From contig URMK01000034.1 of assembly GCA_900548905.1 (NCBI GenBank), positions 1 to 64,000 of the forward strand: a DNA stretch of 64,000 nt. The letters run 5' to 3'. Positions within the stretch are counted from its first letter, which is position 1, and every line of letters starts with the position of its first letter. Source of the DNA: an uncultured Lachnospiraceae bacterium. Lineage in GTDB: Bacteria > Bacillota > Clostridia > Lachnospirales > Lachnospiraceae. A program made the position numbers and the translations under genes. This document shows, in pieces, positions 55,605 to 64,000 of the stretch. The notes beneath the pieces were generated by a model. That model did no database searches. It saw only the letters and a list, made by a program, of their open reading frames with translations, and was not told the origin of the DNA.

Positions 55605-56540
55605 ATGAAAGGGAGAGGCGGAAAAGGGCCGGTTAATGCCCGGGAGAAGCAGGGAAAGAAAATGTTTTTAATGATTCTTCCCTTTTTGATTTTGTGTTTT
55701 TTGTTTTCCTATTTCCCGCTGCACGGATGGATTTATGCATTTTATGATTATAAGGCGCCGCTGAGGCTGAGTCAGTGCCCGTTTGTGGGACTGAAGTGGT
55801 TTCGGATGTTTTTCAGCAATGGAACCCAGCTGGCGCAGCTCTGGCAGGTTATGAAGAATACCTTTGCAATGAGTTTCCTGAGCATTCTGACTTCTATCCT
55901 GCCTCTGGGATTCGCCGTTTTTCTAAGTGAAATCAAGTGTAAATGGTTTAAAAACCTGGTGCAGACGATGACTACACTGCCCAATTTTATCAGCTGGGTC
56001 CTGGTGTATTCGGTGGCGTTCAGCCTGTTTTCCAATACGGGCATGGTGAATACGCTTCTGCAGAATCTGGGAATTACCTCTGAGGCGGTCAAATTCCTGG
56101 ACAGCGATTCCCACACATGGCTGTCCATGCTGCTGTGGCATACCTGGAAGAGCCTGGGATGGAGTGCCATTATGTATCTTGCGGCGATTTCAGGAGTGGA
56201 TCAGGAGTTATATGAGGCGGCCAGAGTGGACGGCGCAGGGCGGTTTAAGCTGATGCGGCATATCACACTGCCGGCGCTGATGCCTACCTTTTTCGTACTG
56301 CTGATGCTGTCCATAGCCAATTTCCTGAATAACGGGATGGATCAGTATTTTGTATTCCAGAATGCATTTAATAAGACGCATATCCAGGTTCTGGATCTGT
56401 ATGTTTATAATCTGGGCATTACGGGCAGGAGCATTTCCCTTGCCACGGCAATCAGTATGATGAAAAGTGTAGTGAGCGTTTCTCTTCTGGTGGTTGTCAA
56501 TTTTGTATCCAAAAGGGTAAGAGGAGAATCCATTATTTAG
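55605..56540 (+). CDS. Sugar ABC transporter permease, LplB-like
   Basis: 311 aa with six membrane helices. The cytoplasmic EAA loop that docks the ATPase is YEAARVDGAGRFKLMRHITLP. The N-terminal PFLILCFLFSYFPLHGWIYAFYDYK stretch is typical of the LplB group found with YtcP-type partners and LplA-type binding proteins. No ATPase gene is in this operon; such systems usually share a common MsmK-like ATPase. Substrate unknown, probably an oligosaccharide. Confidence 0.9.
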   Translation: MKGRGGKGPVNAREKQGKKMFLMILPFLILCFLFSYFPLHGWIYAFYDYKAPLRLSQCPFVGLKWFRMFFSNGTQLAQLWQVMKNTFAMSFLSILTSILPLGFAVFLSEIKCKWFKNLVQTMTTLPNFISWVLVYSVAFSLFSNTGMVNTLLQNLGITSEAVKFLDSDSHTWLSMLLWHTWKSLGWSAIMYLAAISGVDQELYEAARVDGAGRFKLMRHITLPALMPTFFVLLMLSIANFLNNGMDQYFVFQNAFNKTHIQVLDLYVYNLGITGRSISLATAISMMKSVVSVSLLVVVNFVSKRVRGESII

Positions 56541-56550
56541 GAGGCTGTGT

Positions 56551-57477
56551 ATGAAAGCTGTAATCAAGGAAAAAAGGATTAAAAAAACAAAAGGGGATAT
56601 CCTGTTCGCAATTATCAATTACATGGGATTCGGCCTGTTTACCCTGATTTGCTTTTACCCTTTTTATTATCTCATTATCAATTCCGTCAGCGCAAATGAT
56701 TTAAGCGGAAACGGAAGCATTAATTTTCTGCCCAGCCAGCTGCATCTGGAGAATTATAAGCAGGTGCTGCAGTTAAAGGGGCTTGGGCTTGCGGCGCTTG
56801 TATCTGTGGGGCGGACGGTAATCGGAACGGTTTGTACGGTGCTGGCTTCGGCGTTTCTGGGATTTATGTTCACCCAGGATCGGATGTGGAAACGGAAGCT
56901 TTGGTACCGGCTGATGGTGGTGACGATGTATTTTAATGCGGGGCTGATCCCTATGTTCCTTACCATGCAGAACCTGCATCTGACCAATTCCTTCTGGGTG
57001 TATGTGGTTCCCGTGATTGTACAGCCCTTCAATATCATACTGGTGAAGACCTATATGGAATCCATTCCCCGCTCACTGCAGGAGGCGGCGGAAATTGACG
57101 GGGCAGGTGTTATGAAGGTATTTTTGAAGATCATCCTTCCCACCTCCACTCCCATATTGGCCACCATCGCTATTTTTTCAGCGGTGGCCCAGTGGAACGC
57201 GTTCCAGGATACGCTTATTTATGTGACGGATCAGAAGCTGTATTCCCTGCAGTATATCCTTTACCAGTATATAAACCAGGCGAATTCCCTGGCAACCATG
57301 GTAAAAAACAGCAGCGGCGGTACAAACCTGAATATGGCGGCGCTGGCGACCCAGCAGACGCCCACCTCCATCCGCATGACGGTTTCCGTCATTGTAGTCC
57401 TGCCCATTTTATTTATTTATCCCATATTCCAGCGTTATTTTGTTAAGGGTATTATGATAGGTTCGGTTAAAGGTTGA
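56551..57477 (+). CDS. Sugar ABC transporter permease, YtcP/LplC-like
   Basis: 308 aa, six membrane helices, EAA loop LQEAAEIDGAGVMKVFLKIILP. It begins with LFTLICFYPFYYLIINSVSANDLS and ends with IFQRYFVKGIMIGSVKG, both usual for this group. AGGAGG precedes ATG 56551. Together with the preceding gene it forms the membrane channel of the importer, with the solute-binding lipoprotein encoded next. Confidence 0.92.
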   Translation: MKAVIKEKRIKKTKGDILFAIINYMGFGLFTLICFYPFYYLIINSVSANDLSGNGSINFLPSQLHLENYKQVLQLKGLGLAALVSVGRTVIGTVCTVLASAFLGFMFTQDRMWKRKLWYRLMVVTMYFNAGLIPMFLTMQNLHLTNSFWVYVVPVIVQPFNIILVKTYMESIPRSLQEAAEIDGAGVMKVFLKIILPTSTPILATIAIFSAVAQWNAFQDTLIYVTDQKLYSLQYILYQYINQANSLATMVKNSSGGTNLNMAALATQQTPTSIRMTVSVIVVLPILFIYPIFQRYFVKGIMIGSVKG

Positions 57478-57519
57478 TAGAACAAAGGATTCATACTATG
57501 ATAAAAGAAGGAGGATCTT

Positions 57520-59295
57520 ATGAAGAAGAAACTTGTGAGCTTACTTTTATGTGCGGCTGTGGCGGTGTCCATGGCTGCAGGGTGCGGGGACGGAAAACCT
57601 GCAGCAGCGCCGCAGGAGGAAGGGGCGCAGGCAGCGCAGAGCCTGTCCGGCGGAGACAGTAAATACGAGGAATTCCTTACGGTGGATGTGTTTGATTCCC
57701 AGGCCAATTACCAGGGAATCCAGTCGGGCTGGTTTGCCAAAATAGTGAAAGATAAATTTAATATGGAACTGAATATCATCGCACCCAATGTGGCGGGCGG
57801 GGGAGATACCCTGTTCCAGACAAGGAGCGCCGCCGGGAATCTGGGGGATTTGATTTTCACCTCTGCAGACAGAGGAAGGCTTCAGGATCTGGTTACCGCG
57901 GGCCTGGTGATGGATATGTCCGGTTTGATCCAGGGGAAAGAAAATCTGGAAAGATACAGGGAAGCCATTGAATACAGCAATAAGGAGCTTGTGGAGGAAG
58001 AGGGAATATATATGATTCCTTCCGAAGTAACCACCCTGTCCCCCACCACACCTATGGAGGGAACAGACTGTAACTCCGGTGTGTATCTGCGATGGGATCT
58101 GTATCAGGAATTAGGCTGTCCGGAGCTGAATACGGCGGAGGATATGCTGGCTGTGCTGAAGGAGATGCAGGAGCTGTGTCCCGTCAGTGATTCCGGAAAG
58201 AAAACCTATGCGTTTTCCCTGTTTAAGGATTGGGACGATAATGCGATGAAGCAGGGGGCATGGCTTCCCAGCCTGTATGGATACCGTTTTATGGGGGATG
58301 CGGTATATTCCGCAGATGATTCCCTTCCGCCCCAGAGCCTGGTAGAGGATGATTCCGTATATGTGCGTAATTTAAAGCTGTTTTTCACAGCCAACCAGAT
58401 GGGGCTGATGGATCCGGAATCCACCACACAGAACTATGATACGCTTTACAGTAAATATAAAGACGGTGCCGTTCTTTTTTCTCCCTGGCCTTGGCTGGGA
58501 CAGGCGGCCTATAATGTGACCGAACATGTGGAGGAGGGAAAGGGGTTTATGGCGATTCCCGTTGCGGATACCCGGATTTATTCCTGGGGCTGCTATGCCA
58601 AAGGAAATCCCGCCAACAGTGCCATGATAGGAAGCAAGGCCCAGGATCCCCAGAGGATGGCGGATTTCATTGACTGGCTGTATTCCCCGGAAGGGATCGG
58701 CAACAGTGCGGGACACAGCGTAACCCTGTGCGGACCCGAAGGGCTTACCTGGGAAATGAAGGACGGTGCGCCGGTCCTTACCGAATTCGGCAGGCAGTGC
58801 CTGGTGGACGGGGATGCACAGATGCCGGAGGAATACGGCGGAGGTAGCTGGAAGGACGGAAAGTCCCAGCTGGGAATCAAAGCGATCTCCAGCGCGGAAA
58901 TCAATCCGGAAACAAACCATCCTTATGATTATACCTTATGGGATTCCTATACGGAATTAAACAGCAACCCTTTGATCGAGGACTGGCAGGAGCACTATGG
59001 AGTAAAGACGGCGGTGGAATATTACAAGGATCACGGACAGGTGCTGGTGGCCCCCGGATGCTCCTATTCCGAACCGGCGGAGGATTCCGAAATCGCCACA
59101 ATCCGTACACAGATTAACTCCACGGTGGTGGAGTATTCCTGGAAGGCGGTATTTGCAAAGGACGAAGCGGAATTTAAGGAATACATCCGCCAGATGCAGG
59201 AAACAGTCTATGGCCTGGGATATGAGAGAATTCTGGAAATAGATATGCAGAAGGTGGAGGATCAAAAGGCGGAAAGACAGAAAGTACTTCAGTAA
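57520..59295 (+). CDS. Extracellular solute-binding lipoprotein, LplA-like
   Basis: 591 aa. The signal peptide ends in the lipobox VSMAAGC, so the mature protein is lipid-anchored outside. A low-complexity Ala/Gln/Glu-rich linker (residues about 27-45) leads into a large two-lobed binding fold (NYQGIQSGWFAKIVKDKFNMELNIIAPN...). At about 590 aa it is of the long type paired with LplB/YtcP permeases, which often bind oligosaccharides. AAGGAGG precedes the ATG. The PHP-domain gene follows after 13 bp. Confidence 0.9.
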   Translation: MKKKLVSLLLCAAVAVSMAAGCGDGKPAAAPQEEGAQAAQSLSGGDSKYEEFLTVDVFDSQANYQGIQSGWFAKIVKDKFNMELNIIAPNVAGGGDTLFQTRSAAGNLGDLIFTSADRGRLQDLVTAGLVMDMSGLIQGKENLERYREAIEYSNKELVEEEGIYMIPSEVTTLSPTTPMEGTDCNSGVYLRWDLYQELGCPELNTAEDMLAVLKEMQELCPVSDSGKKTYAFSLFKDWDDNAMKQGAWLPSLYGYRFMGDAVYSADDSLPPQSLVEDDSVYVRNLKLFFTANQMGLMDPESTTQNYDTLYSKYKDGAVLFSPWPWLGQAAYNVTEHVEEGKGFMAIPVADTRIYSWGCYAKGNPANSAMIGSKAQDPQRMADFIDWLYSPEGIGNSAGHSVTLCGPEGLTWEMKDGAPVLTEFGRQCLVDGDAQMPEEYGGGSWKDGKSQLGIKAISSAEINPETNHPYDYTLWDSYTELNSNPLIEDWQEHYGVKTAVEYYKDHGQVLVAPGCSYSEPAEDSEIATIRTQINSTVVEYSWKAVFAKDEAEFKEYIRQMQETVYGLGYERILEIDMQKVEDQKAERQKVLQ

Positions 59296-59308
59296 AGGAT
59301 GGGGATTC

Positions 59309-60070
59309 ATGTATCATATAAAAACGGATTGCCATGTCCATACCATATTGAGCGGACATGCGTACAGTACCATTGAGGAATGCGCCGCCTATGCGGCCGG
59401 CAGGAAGCTGGAATGCATTGCGGTGACGGATCATTTCTGTCCCATAAAAGAAGAGGAATTCGGGGATAAGGCAGTTCCCATCATCAACCTGACCGTGCTT
59501 CCTTCCCATATCCGGGGAGTCCGCATCCTGCGCGGAATGGAAGCGGATATCGTGGATTTGGAAGGACATCTGGCCAACTATAATGTGATGCATGAAGGGA
59601 AAAGTGTGCTGGAGGAGGCATGGAAAGATTTGGAGCTGGTGATTGCCAGCGTCCACCGGGGGCCTGGTAAAATGGAAACCGACCGGGAAGATACCGCCGC
59701 AAATACAAATATGTATCTGAAGGTGCTGCAGAACGGCAGGGTCAATGTACTGGGCCATGTGGGGAGATCCGGCTACCGGTTTGATATGCTGCCGGTTATC
59801 CGGGAAGCCCGCCGGCTGGGAAAGGCGCTGGAAATCAATGAAGCCTCCGCCCGGTTCGGCGCCCATATCCCGGCTGTCTGCCGGCAGGCCGCCCAGCTGT
59901 GCGCCCGGGAAGGAACGATGATTATGGTAAATTCCGACGCCCATTCCGCCCATTCCATCGGGCTGTATCCGGAATCACTCCGGATGCTAGAGGAAATCCA
60001 TTTCCCTGAGAGGCTCATTGCCAACCGGGATTACCAGAGCCTGGTGGAGTTTCTCGGTCATAACCTGTAA
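59309..60070 (+). CDS. PHP-domain phosphoesterase (YcdX/histidinol-phosphatase-like)
   Basis: 253 aa. The PHP metal site is intact: DCHVHT, TDHFC, the Glu in GMEAD, ASVHRG, LGHVGR and NSDAHSA. These bind three metal ions in phosphatases such as YcdX and HisK-type histidinol phosphatase. No histidine biosynthesis genes are near, and the gene is the last of the sugar importer operon. I therefore infer a role on a phosphorylated sugar or other phosphoester from that pathway, unproven. Confidence 0.85.
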   Translation: MYHIKTDCHVHTILSGHAYSTIEECAAYAAGRKLECIAVTDHFCPIKEEEFGDKAVPIINLTVLPSHIRGVRILRGMEADIVDLEGHLANYNVMHEGKSVLEEAWKDLELVIASVHRGPGKMETDREDTAANTNMYLKVLQNGRVNVLGHVGRSGYRFDMLPVIREARRLGKALEINEASARFGAHIPAVCRQAAQLCAREGTMIMVNSDAHSAHSIGLYPESLRMLEEIHFPERLIANRDYQSLVEFLGHNL

Positions 60071-60077
60071 AAAAGAT

Positions 60078-60122
60078 GCCGTTTCCTAAAGAGAATACTC
60101 TTTAGGAGGCGGCTCTTCCTTT
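60078..60122 (+). terminator. Terminator after the ABC/PHP operon
   Basis: GCCG..TCCTAAAGAG pairs with CTCTTTAGGA..CGGC around AATA, followed by TCTTCCTTTG. It lies between the convergent importer operon and the sensor kinase gene. Confidence 0.8.
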
Positions 60123-60189
60123 GTTATGAAGGCACGAAGGCAGCAGCCGCACGAAAGCAGAAGGGGCGGATTCCCCTATCCGGTTTCAT

Positions 60190-62013
60190 TCAGTCTGCGG
60201 GAATCAGGGGGAGAAGCAGGCGGACGCAGGTTCCCTGCCCGGGACTGCTGGTCAGGTACATGGAGTAAGGGGAACCGTAAATGAGACGGATGCGCCGGCT
60301 GATGTTGCTAAGGCCGATGCTGCCGTCAAGGACGGAGGGATCCGGAAAATCAGGGATATCCGGATCCCCGGAGGCTTCCAGTTTTTCCGACAGGGTGTGC
60401 CATTCTTCTTCGGTCATGCCTTTTCCGTTATCTTCTATAATAATATGAAGCTTTTCCTCTTCCGTATGCAGGGTGATGGTCAATTGACCGCCGGTATCTT
60501 TTTCCTCCAGGCCGTGCAGGATAGCATTTTCTATGATGGGCTGAAGGAGAAGCGGCAGTATTTTATAAGAAGAGAGGGAAAAATCAGGGGGGATCCGAAG
60601 GGTATAATCAAAACGGTCTTCAAATCGCAGCTTTTGGATGGCGAGGTAGGAAGCGATATAATCCAGTTCTTTATCCAGAGTGGTGCTGGCCGTTCCCGTA
60701 TTTTCCAGCACATAATGCATGGTTTTCCCCAGGAGCTTAATGGCGGAGGCTGTTTCCCGGTCTCCGCTTCCCACCGACATCATACGGATTGTTTCCAGGG
60801 AATTATAGAGGAAATGGGGATTGATCTGGCTGGCAAGAAGCTTGTATTCCATTTGCTGCTGCTGGTTGATCAAGGTCTGTTCCTTTATCCTGGCTTCATA
60901 GACCTGCAGTTCCTGCTGTTTGATGTTGCCGATCATGATTTTCAGGTTCAAAAAGGTATCGGTGAGTTCATCGTCGCCTTTAAAGGTATCAATAATGTCA
61001 TAATTTCCCCGGCTGGCATGTTCCATAGCGGCCTGCAGGGTCGTCACACGCCGGCTGAAATAGCGGGTGGAGTAGAGGATGCCGTAGAGGGAAGCGGCAA
61101 TGGCGGCGGTCAGCACCAGCAGGCAGATGAAGCCTATTTGGTAGATAGAGGTTTTCGCATGCAAATCGATGGTAGTGAGATAGAACTGTCCGTCCGTATG
61201 GTATGCGGGAAGGGTGGTGATACAGCCGATTTGCTTCTCCCCTCCGAAGGGAAGGAAACCGCTGGTGTGGAAGCCTTTTTTCTCAAAATCAATCGGAACC
61301 GGCTGGGGCTGTCCCTGGTAAAAACGGCTGCTTGAGAAAAAAACGGGCTGATCCTGGATAGACAGGGCCGTAAACAGGGCATTGTTCTGGATGCGGTTTT
61401 TAAGGTAATTGTTGCTGAGTTTGATGACCAGAATCGCATGGTGGGAGGACGGGGAAAGGGGAATCGAGCGCAGGAAGGTCAGTTCCGGCGCGCGTTCGCC
61501 GGTCCCGGGGTAAGTGGATTCACTGTAGCCCAGGGTACTGGACTGCCAGGATGTGGTGCCGCTTACGGAAACCAGGGGGAACCATTCCGCCAGTATATCC
61601 GGGTCGGCCTGCTGGATATACCGGCAGTCAGGGATAGAAGGGTTATCCGTATAAATGAGGATGGAGGAAATGGCGGCGTTATTGGCGTGGGTTCTTGCCA
61701 GCCGTTCATAACCGTTGCAGATACGCATTGCCTCTTCTTCGTTTTCATAATCCGCAGTGAGAATACGGGACAGATCCCCATCGGAAAACAGCTCCTCGGA
61801 AATGGTATAAAAATGAAGGGCAGCGTCCAGGAGGACGGACTTCGCCCGCAGATTATCCGATTCCACCTGGGTCTGTGCCTGGCGGTACAGGAAGTTTATG
61901 GCATAAAAAGAAAGAAAAACACCGATAAACAGGAGCGGAACCAGGATGACCGGTATCAGCATCCTATGCATATGCTTTTGTATCCTGCTGTGGGGACCGT
62001 GCTTTGACGACAT
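60190..62013 (-). CDS. YesM-type sensor histidine kinase
   Basis: 607 aa. One membrane helix near residues 18-43, an extracellular sensor of about 240 residues, a second helix near 285-310, then HAMP. The His_kinase box INPHFLYNSLETIRMMS places the phospho-accepting His near residue 395, and the ATPase domain has ENAILHGLEEKDTGG and IIEDNGKGM. This family senses sugars with the help of ABC binding proteins. It is encoded 15 bp after its partner regulator and faces an LplABC-type importer, its likely target. Confidence 0.92.
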   Translation of the reverse strand: MSSKHGPHSRIQKHMHRMLIPVILVPLLFIGVFLSFYAINFLYRQAQTQVESDNLRAKSVLLDAALHFYTISEELFSDGDLSRILTADYENEEEAMRICNGYERLARTHANNAAISSILIYTDNPSIPDCRYIQQADPDILAEWFPLVSVSGTTSWQSSTLGYSESTYPGTGERAPELTFLRSIPLSPSSHHAILVIKLSNNYLKNRIQNNALFTALSIQDQPVFFSSSRFYQGQPQPVPIDFEKKGFHTSGFLPFGGEKQIGCITTLPAYHTDGQFYLTTIDLHAKTSIYQIGFICLLVLTAAIAASLYGILYSTRYFSRRVTTLQAAMEHASRGNYDIIDTFKGDDELTDTFLNLKIMIGNIKQQELQVYEARIKEQTLINQQQQMEYKLLASQINPHFLYNSLETIRMMSVGSGDRETASAIKLLGKTMHYVLENTGTASTTLDKELDYIASYLAIQKLRFEDRFDYTLRIPPDFSLSSYKILPLLLQPIIENAILHGLEEKDTGGQLTITLHTEEEKLHIIIEDNGKGMTEEEWHTLSEKLEASGDPDIPDFPDPSVLDGSIGLSNISRRIRLIYGSPYSMYLTSSPGQGTCVRLLLPLIPAD

Positions 62014-62028
62014 ATGGAAACTCCTTTG

Positions 62029-63576
62029 TTAACGCAGCTTTCTGCGGTATTCCGCGGGACTTTCTCCCATTACCTTCTTAAACTTGGTGTGGAAATAATC
62101 CACGTTGCTGTAGCCCACTTTTTCCGCTATTTCATAAACCTTCAGAGTACCTTCCTTCAGCAGCTCCAGGGAGGCGTCAATACGCACCCGATCCAGATAA
62201 GCCGTGAAATTCATGCCTATTTTCTGGGTGAAGAGCTTTCCCAGATAGGAGCTGTTATAGCCAAAAAGAGGCGCGATCCGTTCCAGCTTCAGGTTATTCA
62301 TGTAATTATGCCTGATATAATAAATGACATTATCCAGGGTGCTTTCCCGGGAGGCGGTCCCAAGGGAACGCAGAATCATTTCCGTCTGTTCGGAGATAAA
62401 GGTGATGATTTCATACAGATAATACCGGGTATTGATAAAATCCGCCGCCCAGCTGCCCGGGGGAAAAGGGATATCCGCGGTATGATAATGATAACGGACA
62501 GCTTCCCTGACCTGAAGATAGAGATCAAGGAAAAAACGCCGGATATCCTCAATGGGGACGGAGGAGAGGTAGATCTGTTCCCGGAGCCGGCCGAGAGTTT
62601 CCGCCAGCATGCTTCGGTTCCGTGTCTGAATGTAATCCACCAGCATGCCCCTGTATTCCTCCAGGGTGGCCGTATCCGGTATAAAATAACTGTTTTGGGG
62701 CCGGGCCAGCTGGTGATAGCCGAAGGTATGCTGCCCCGGATCACAGTAAAAACGCATTTGTAAAAGATAAAGGGCTTCCCGGTAGGAGCCGGTGATATCT
62801 TCCGGCCGGTAAACGACCCTTCCGTAGGTAATGAAAAGGCTGTCTAAGGGGGAACCCTTCTGCGGTTTTACCTCCCGTTCGAACCGCTCCACAAATTCGG
62901 AAAAACGCCGGATCGCAAAATCACCTTTTAACAAAATAATTTCATTATGATCAATGGTTAAGGTTTCGTACGAATGGTTATCCTCATTGGTGAGGTGCAG
63001 CAAATCGGAAAAGCGGTAGGATACCGCGGCGGCATCGTGACTGTATTTTTCATAAATAGCGGCCTGGTAACATCCGGAAAGCAAACCAAGTTCTTTAAGC
63101 TCCTCCGTAAGTGTCCGGGAGGAACCGGTGAGAAAATCACGGAGGATGCTGCTGCGTGCCTTTTCACTGTAATATTCAATCGCGGAGGTGCGTTTCTTTT
63201 TGTCATCAAGCTCTTCCCGTATTTTGAGAAGATGGGCGGTAAGGTCATCCTCATCCACCGGTTTGGTGATATAAAATTTCACATCGTAACGCATAGCCTC
63301 CTGGGCATACTTAAAATCGGAATAGCCGCTGAGGATGAGAATGGTGCCTTCATATTTTTTCTCTCTGGCAAGGCGTGCCACATCAAGGCCGCTAAGGCGC
63401 GGCATACGGATATCCAGCAAAGCGATATCCGGCTTTTTTTCCAGGATGACCGCAAGGGCGTCCTCGCCGTTGGAGGCTTCTCCCACGCAAAAAAAGCCCA
63501 GTTCCTCCCAGTCGATCAGCCGGCGCAGACCCTGTCTTATTTTAGTTTCATCATCAGCAATAAAATATGTATACAT
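62029..63576 (-). CDS. YesN-type response regulator with AraC DNA-binding domain
   Basis: 515 aa from ATG 63576 (GAGGGG just upstream); an ATG at 63588 is also possible. The receiver domain has DDE at the start, phospho-acceptor Asp55 (IALLDIRMPRLSG) and the Lys in FYITKPVDEDD. A long middle region (about 130-410) is typical of the YesN group. The C-terminal AraC unit ends with FGYNSSYLGKLFTQKIGMNFTAYLDRVRI and VGYSNVDYFHTKFKKVMGESPAEYR. It probably activates the importer operon through the 23-bp direct repeats at 55431-55470. Confidence 0.92.
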   Translation of the reverse strand: MYTYFIADDETKIRQGLRRLIDWEELGFFCVGEASNGEDALAVILEKKPDIALLDIRMPRLSGLDVARLAREKKYEGTILILSGYSDFKYAQEAMRYDVKFYITKPVDEDDLTAHLLKIREELDDKKKRTSAIEYYSEKARSSILRDFLTGSSRTLTEELKELGLLSGCYQAAIYEKYSHDAAAVSYRFSDLLHLTNEDNHSYETLTIDHNEIILLKGDFAIRRFSEFVERFEREVKPQKGSPLDSLFITYGRVVYRPEDITGSYREALYLLQMRFYCDPGQHTFGYHQLARPQNSYFIPDTATLEEYRGMLVDYIQTRNRSMLAETLGRLREQIYLSSVPIEDIRRFFLDLYLQVREAVRYHYHTADIPFPPGSWAADFINTRYYLYEIITFISEQTEMILRSLGTASRESTLDNVIYYIRHNYMNNLKLERIAPLFGYNSSYLGKLFTQKIGMNFTAYLDRVRIDASLELLKEGTLKVYEIAEKVGYSNVDYFHTKFKKVMGESPAEYRRKLR

Positions 63577-63645
63577 AAAACCCCTCATATATCCCTTTTA
63601 ACCGGATACCTGCATTCCTGCAGCGGCCGCCGGTTTCTTACATTT

Positions 63646-63675
63646 ATTATAAAAGAGGACTACAGATTTGTCCAA
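63646..63675 (-). promoter_or_regulatory. Promoter of the YesN/YesM-type operon
   Basis: Minus-strand TTGGAC (63670-63675), 18-nt spacer, TATAAT (63646-63651). The GGACAAAT overlapping the -35 is also part of the repeats at 55431-55470, so self-regulation is possible. Confidence 0.55.
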
Positions 63676-63816
63676 CGTAGTTTCCGGAAAGATTGGTTGC
63701 ATATTTTCCTCAATTTTACAAATACTACATTTACCAACCCGAAAAGAAATAAATGTTAAAAAAGGAAAGAAGAGGCCAAACGGCCCGGGCCGGGCGGCCT
63801 TTTAGAAGGAGGAAAC

Positions 63817-64000
63817 ATGAAGGCAACAGGAATTGTGAGAAGAATAGATGACCTGGGGAGGATTGTAATCCCCAAGGAAATCAGGAGGACACTGCGTATC
63901 CGGGAAAGTGATCCCCTTGAAATTTTTACAGACAGGGAGGGAGAAATCATCCTGAAAAAATATTCTCCTATCGGGGAAATGAGTACATTTGCAAAGCAGT
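63817..64000 (+). CDS. spoVT: Stage V sporulation protein T (AbrB family), partial
   Basis: The first 61 codons are present before the window ends. The sequence MKATGIVRRIDDLGRIVIPK followed by EIRRTLRIRESDPLEIFTDR is the N-terminal swapped-hairpin DNA-binding domain of SpoVT, which adjusts sigma-G-dependent transcription in the forespore. AAGGAGG precedes ATG 63817. The C-terminal GAF-like sensor domain, expected in full-length SpoVT (about 180 aa), lies outside the window. A G/C-rich palindrome (63776-63804) lies just upstream. Confidence 0.93.
   Translation, partial: MKATGIVRRIDDLGRIVIPKEIRRTLRIRESDPLEIFTDREGEIILKKYSPIGEMSTFAKQ

Overview
The window looks like the chromosome of a spore-forming Firmicute of the Lachnospiraceae / Clostridium cluster XIVa type. 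The reasons are protein similarity recognised by eye, purine-rich AGGAGG ribosome binding sites, sporulation genes (spoVG, spoVT, a SleB/CwlJ-type hydrolase), the glgC-glgD pair, a T-box leader on thrS and a base composition near 50% GC. No database search was run. I see no phage, IS element, CRISPR array, rRNA or tRNA gene.

Layout. 1-532: non-coding, with a 109-bp tandem repeat carrying perfect palindromes and promoter-like -10 boxes. 533-4476: tsaC, rpiB, upp, comEB and a secreted cell-wall hydrolase, the same general neighbourhood (sua5/rpiB/upp next to atp) as in Bacillus. 4627-5130 (-): a DUF402 gene, divergent from the atp operon. 5357-12753: a complete F1Fo ATP synthase operon (atpZ, atpI, atpB, E, F, H, A, G, D, C) whose c subunit carries the residues of a sodium-binding ring. 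12882-17150: a MoxR / DUF58 / DUF4129 cluster and an unknown gene. 17406-26094: a methyltransferase, a large exported protein of unknown function, an Xre-type regulator fused to a membrane domain, a TraX-like protein, an OmpR-type two-component system and an alpha/beta hydrolase. 26166-31870 (-): queT with a structured leader, prs, a DnaI/DnaC-like helicase loader, a DnaD-like protein and murC. The gap between murC and dnaD holds a cluster of DnaA-box-like 9-mers.

32302-34988 is glgC-glgD-spoVG. 35107-36939 is a DUF885 lipoprotein. 36993-39258 is a T-box-controlled threonyl-tRNA synthetase gene whose reading frame is broken at a run of eight G. 39349-41278 (-) is an ECF sigma factor with its probable membrane anti-sigma partner. 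41427-48124 is yaaA, pth, mfd, an isochorismatase-family hydrolase and an lrgAB pair.

48127-63576 is devoted to sugar use. A GH2 glycosidase faces an AraC regulator, a GH3 glycosidase and a GPH-type sugar symporter. Next comes an LplB/YtcP/LplA-type ABC importer followed by a PHP-domain phosphoesterase, and convergent to it is a YesN/YesM-type two-component pair. The window ends inside spoVT.

Most genes are ordinary housekeeping or carbohydrate genes. The points that most deserve a second look are the thrS frame break, the dispersed intergenic element whose hairpin shows compensatory base changes, the tandem DnaA-like boxes before dnaD, the queT leader, the sodium-type c ring, the direct repeats before the ABC importer, and two unknown proteins (16386-17150 and 18557-21088).
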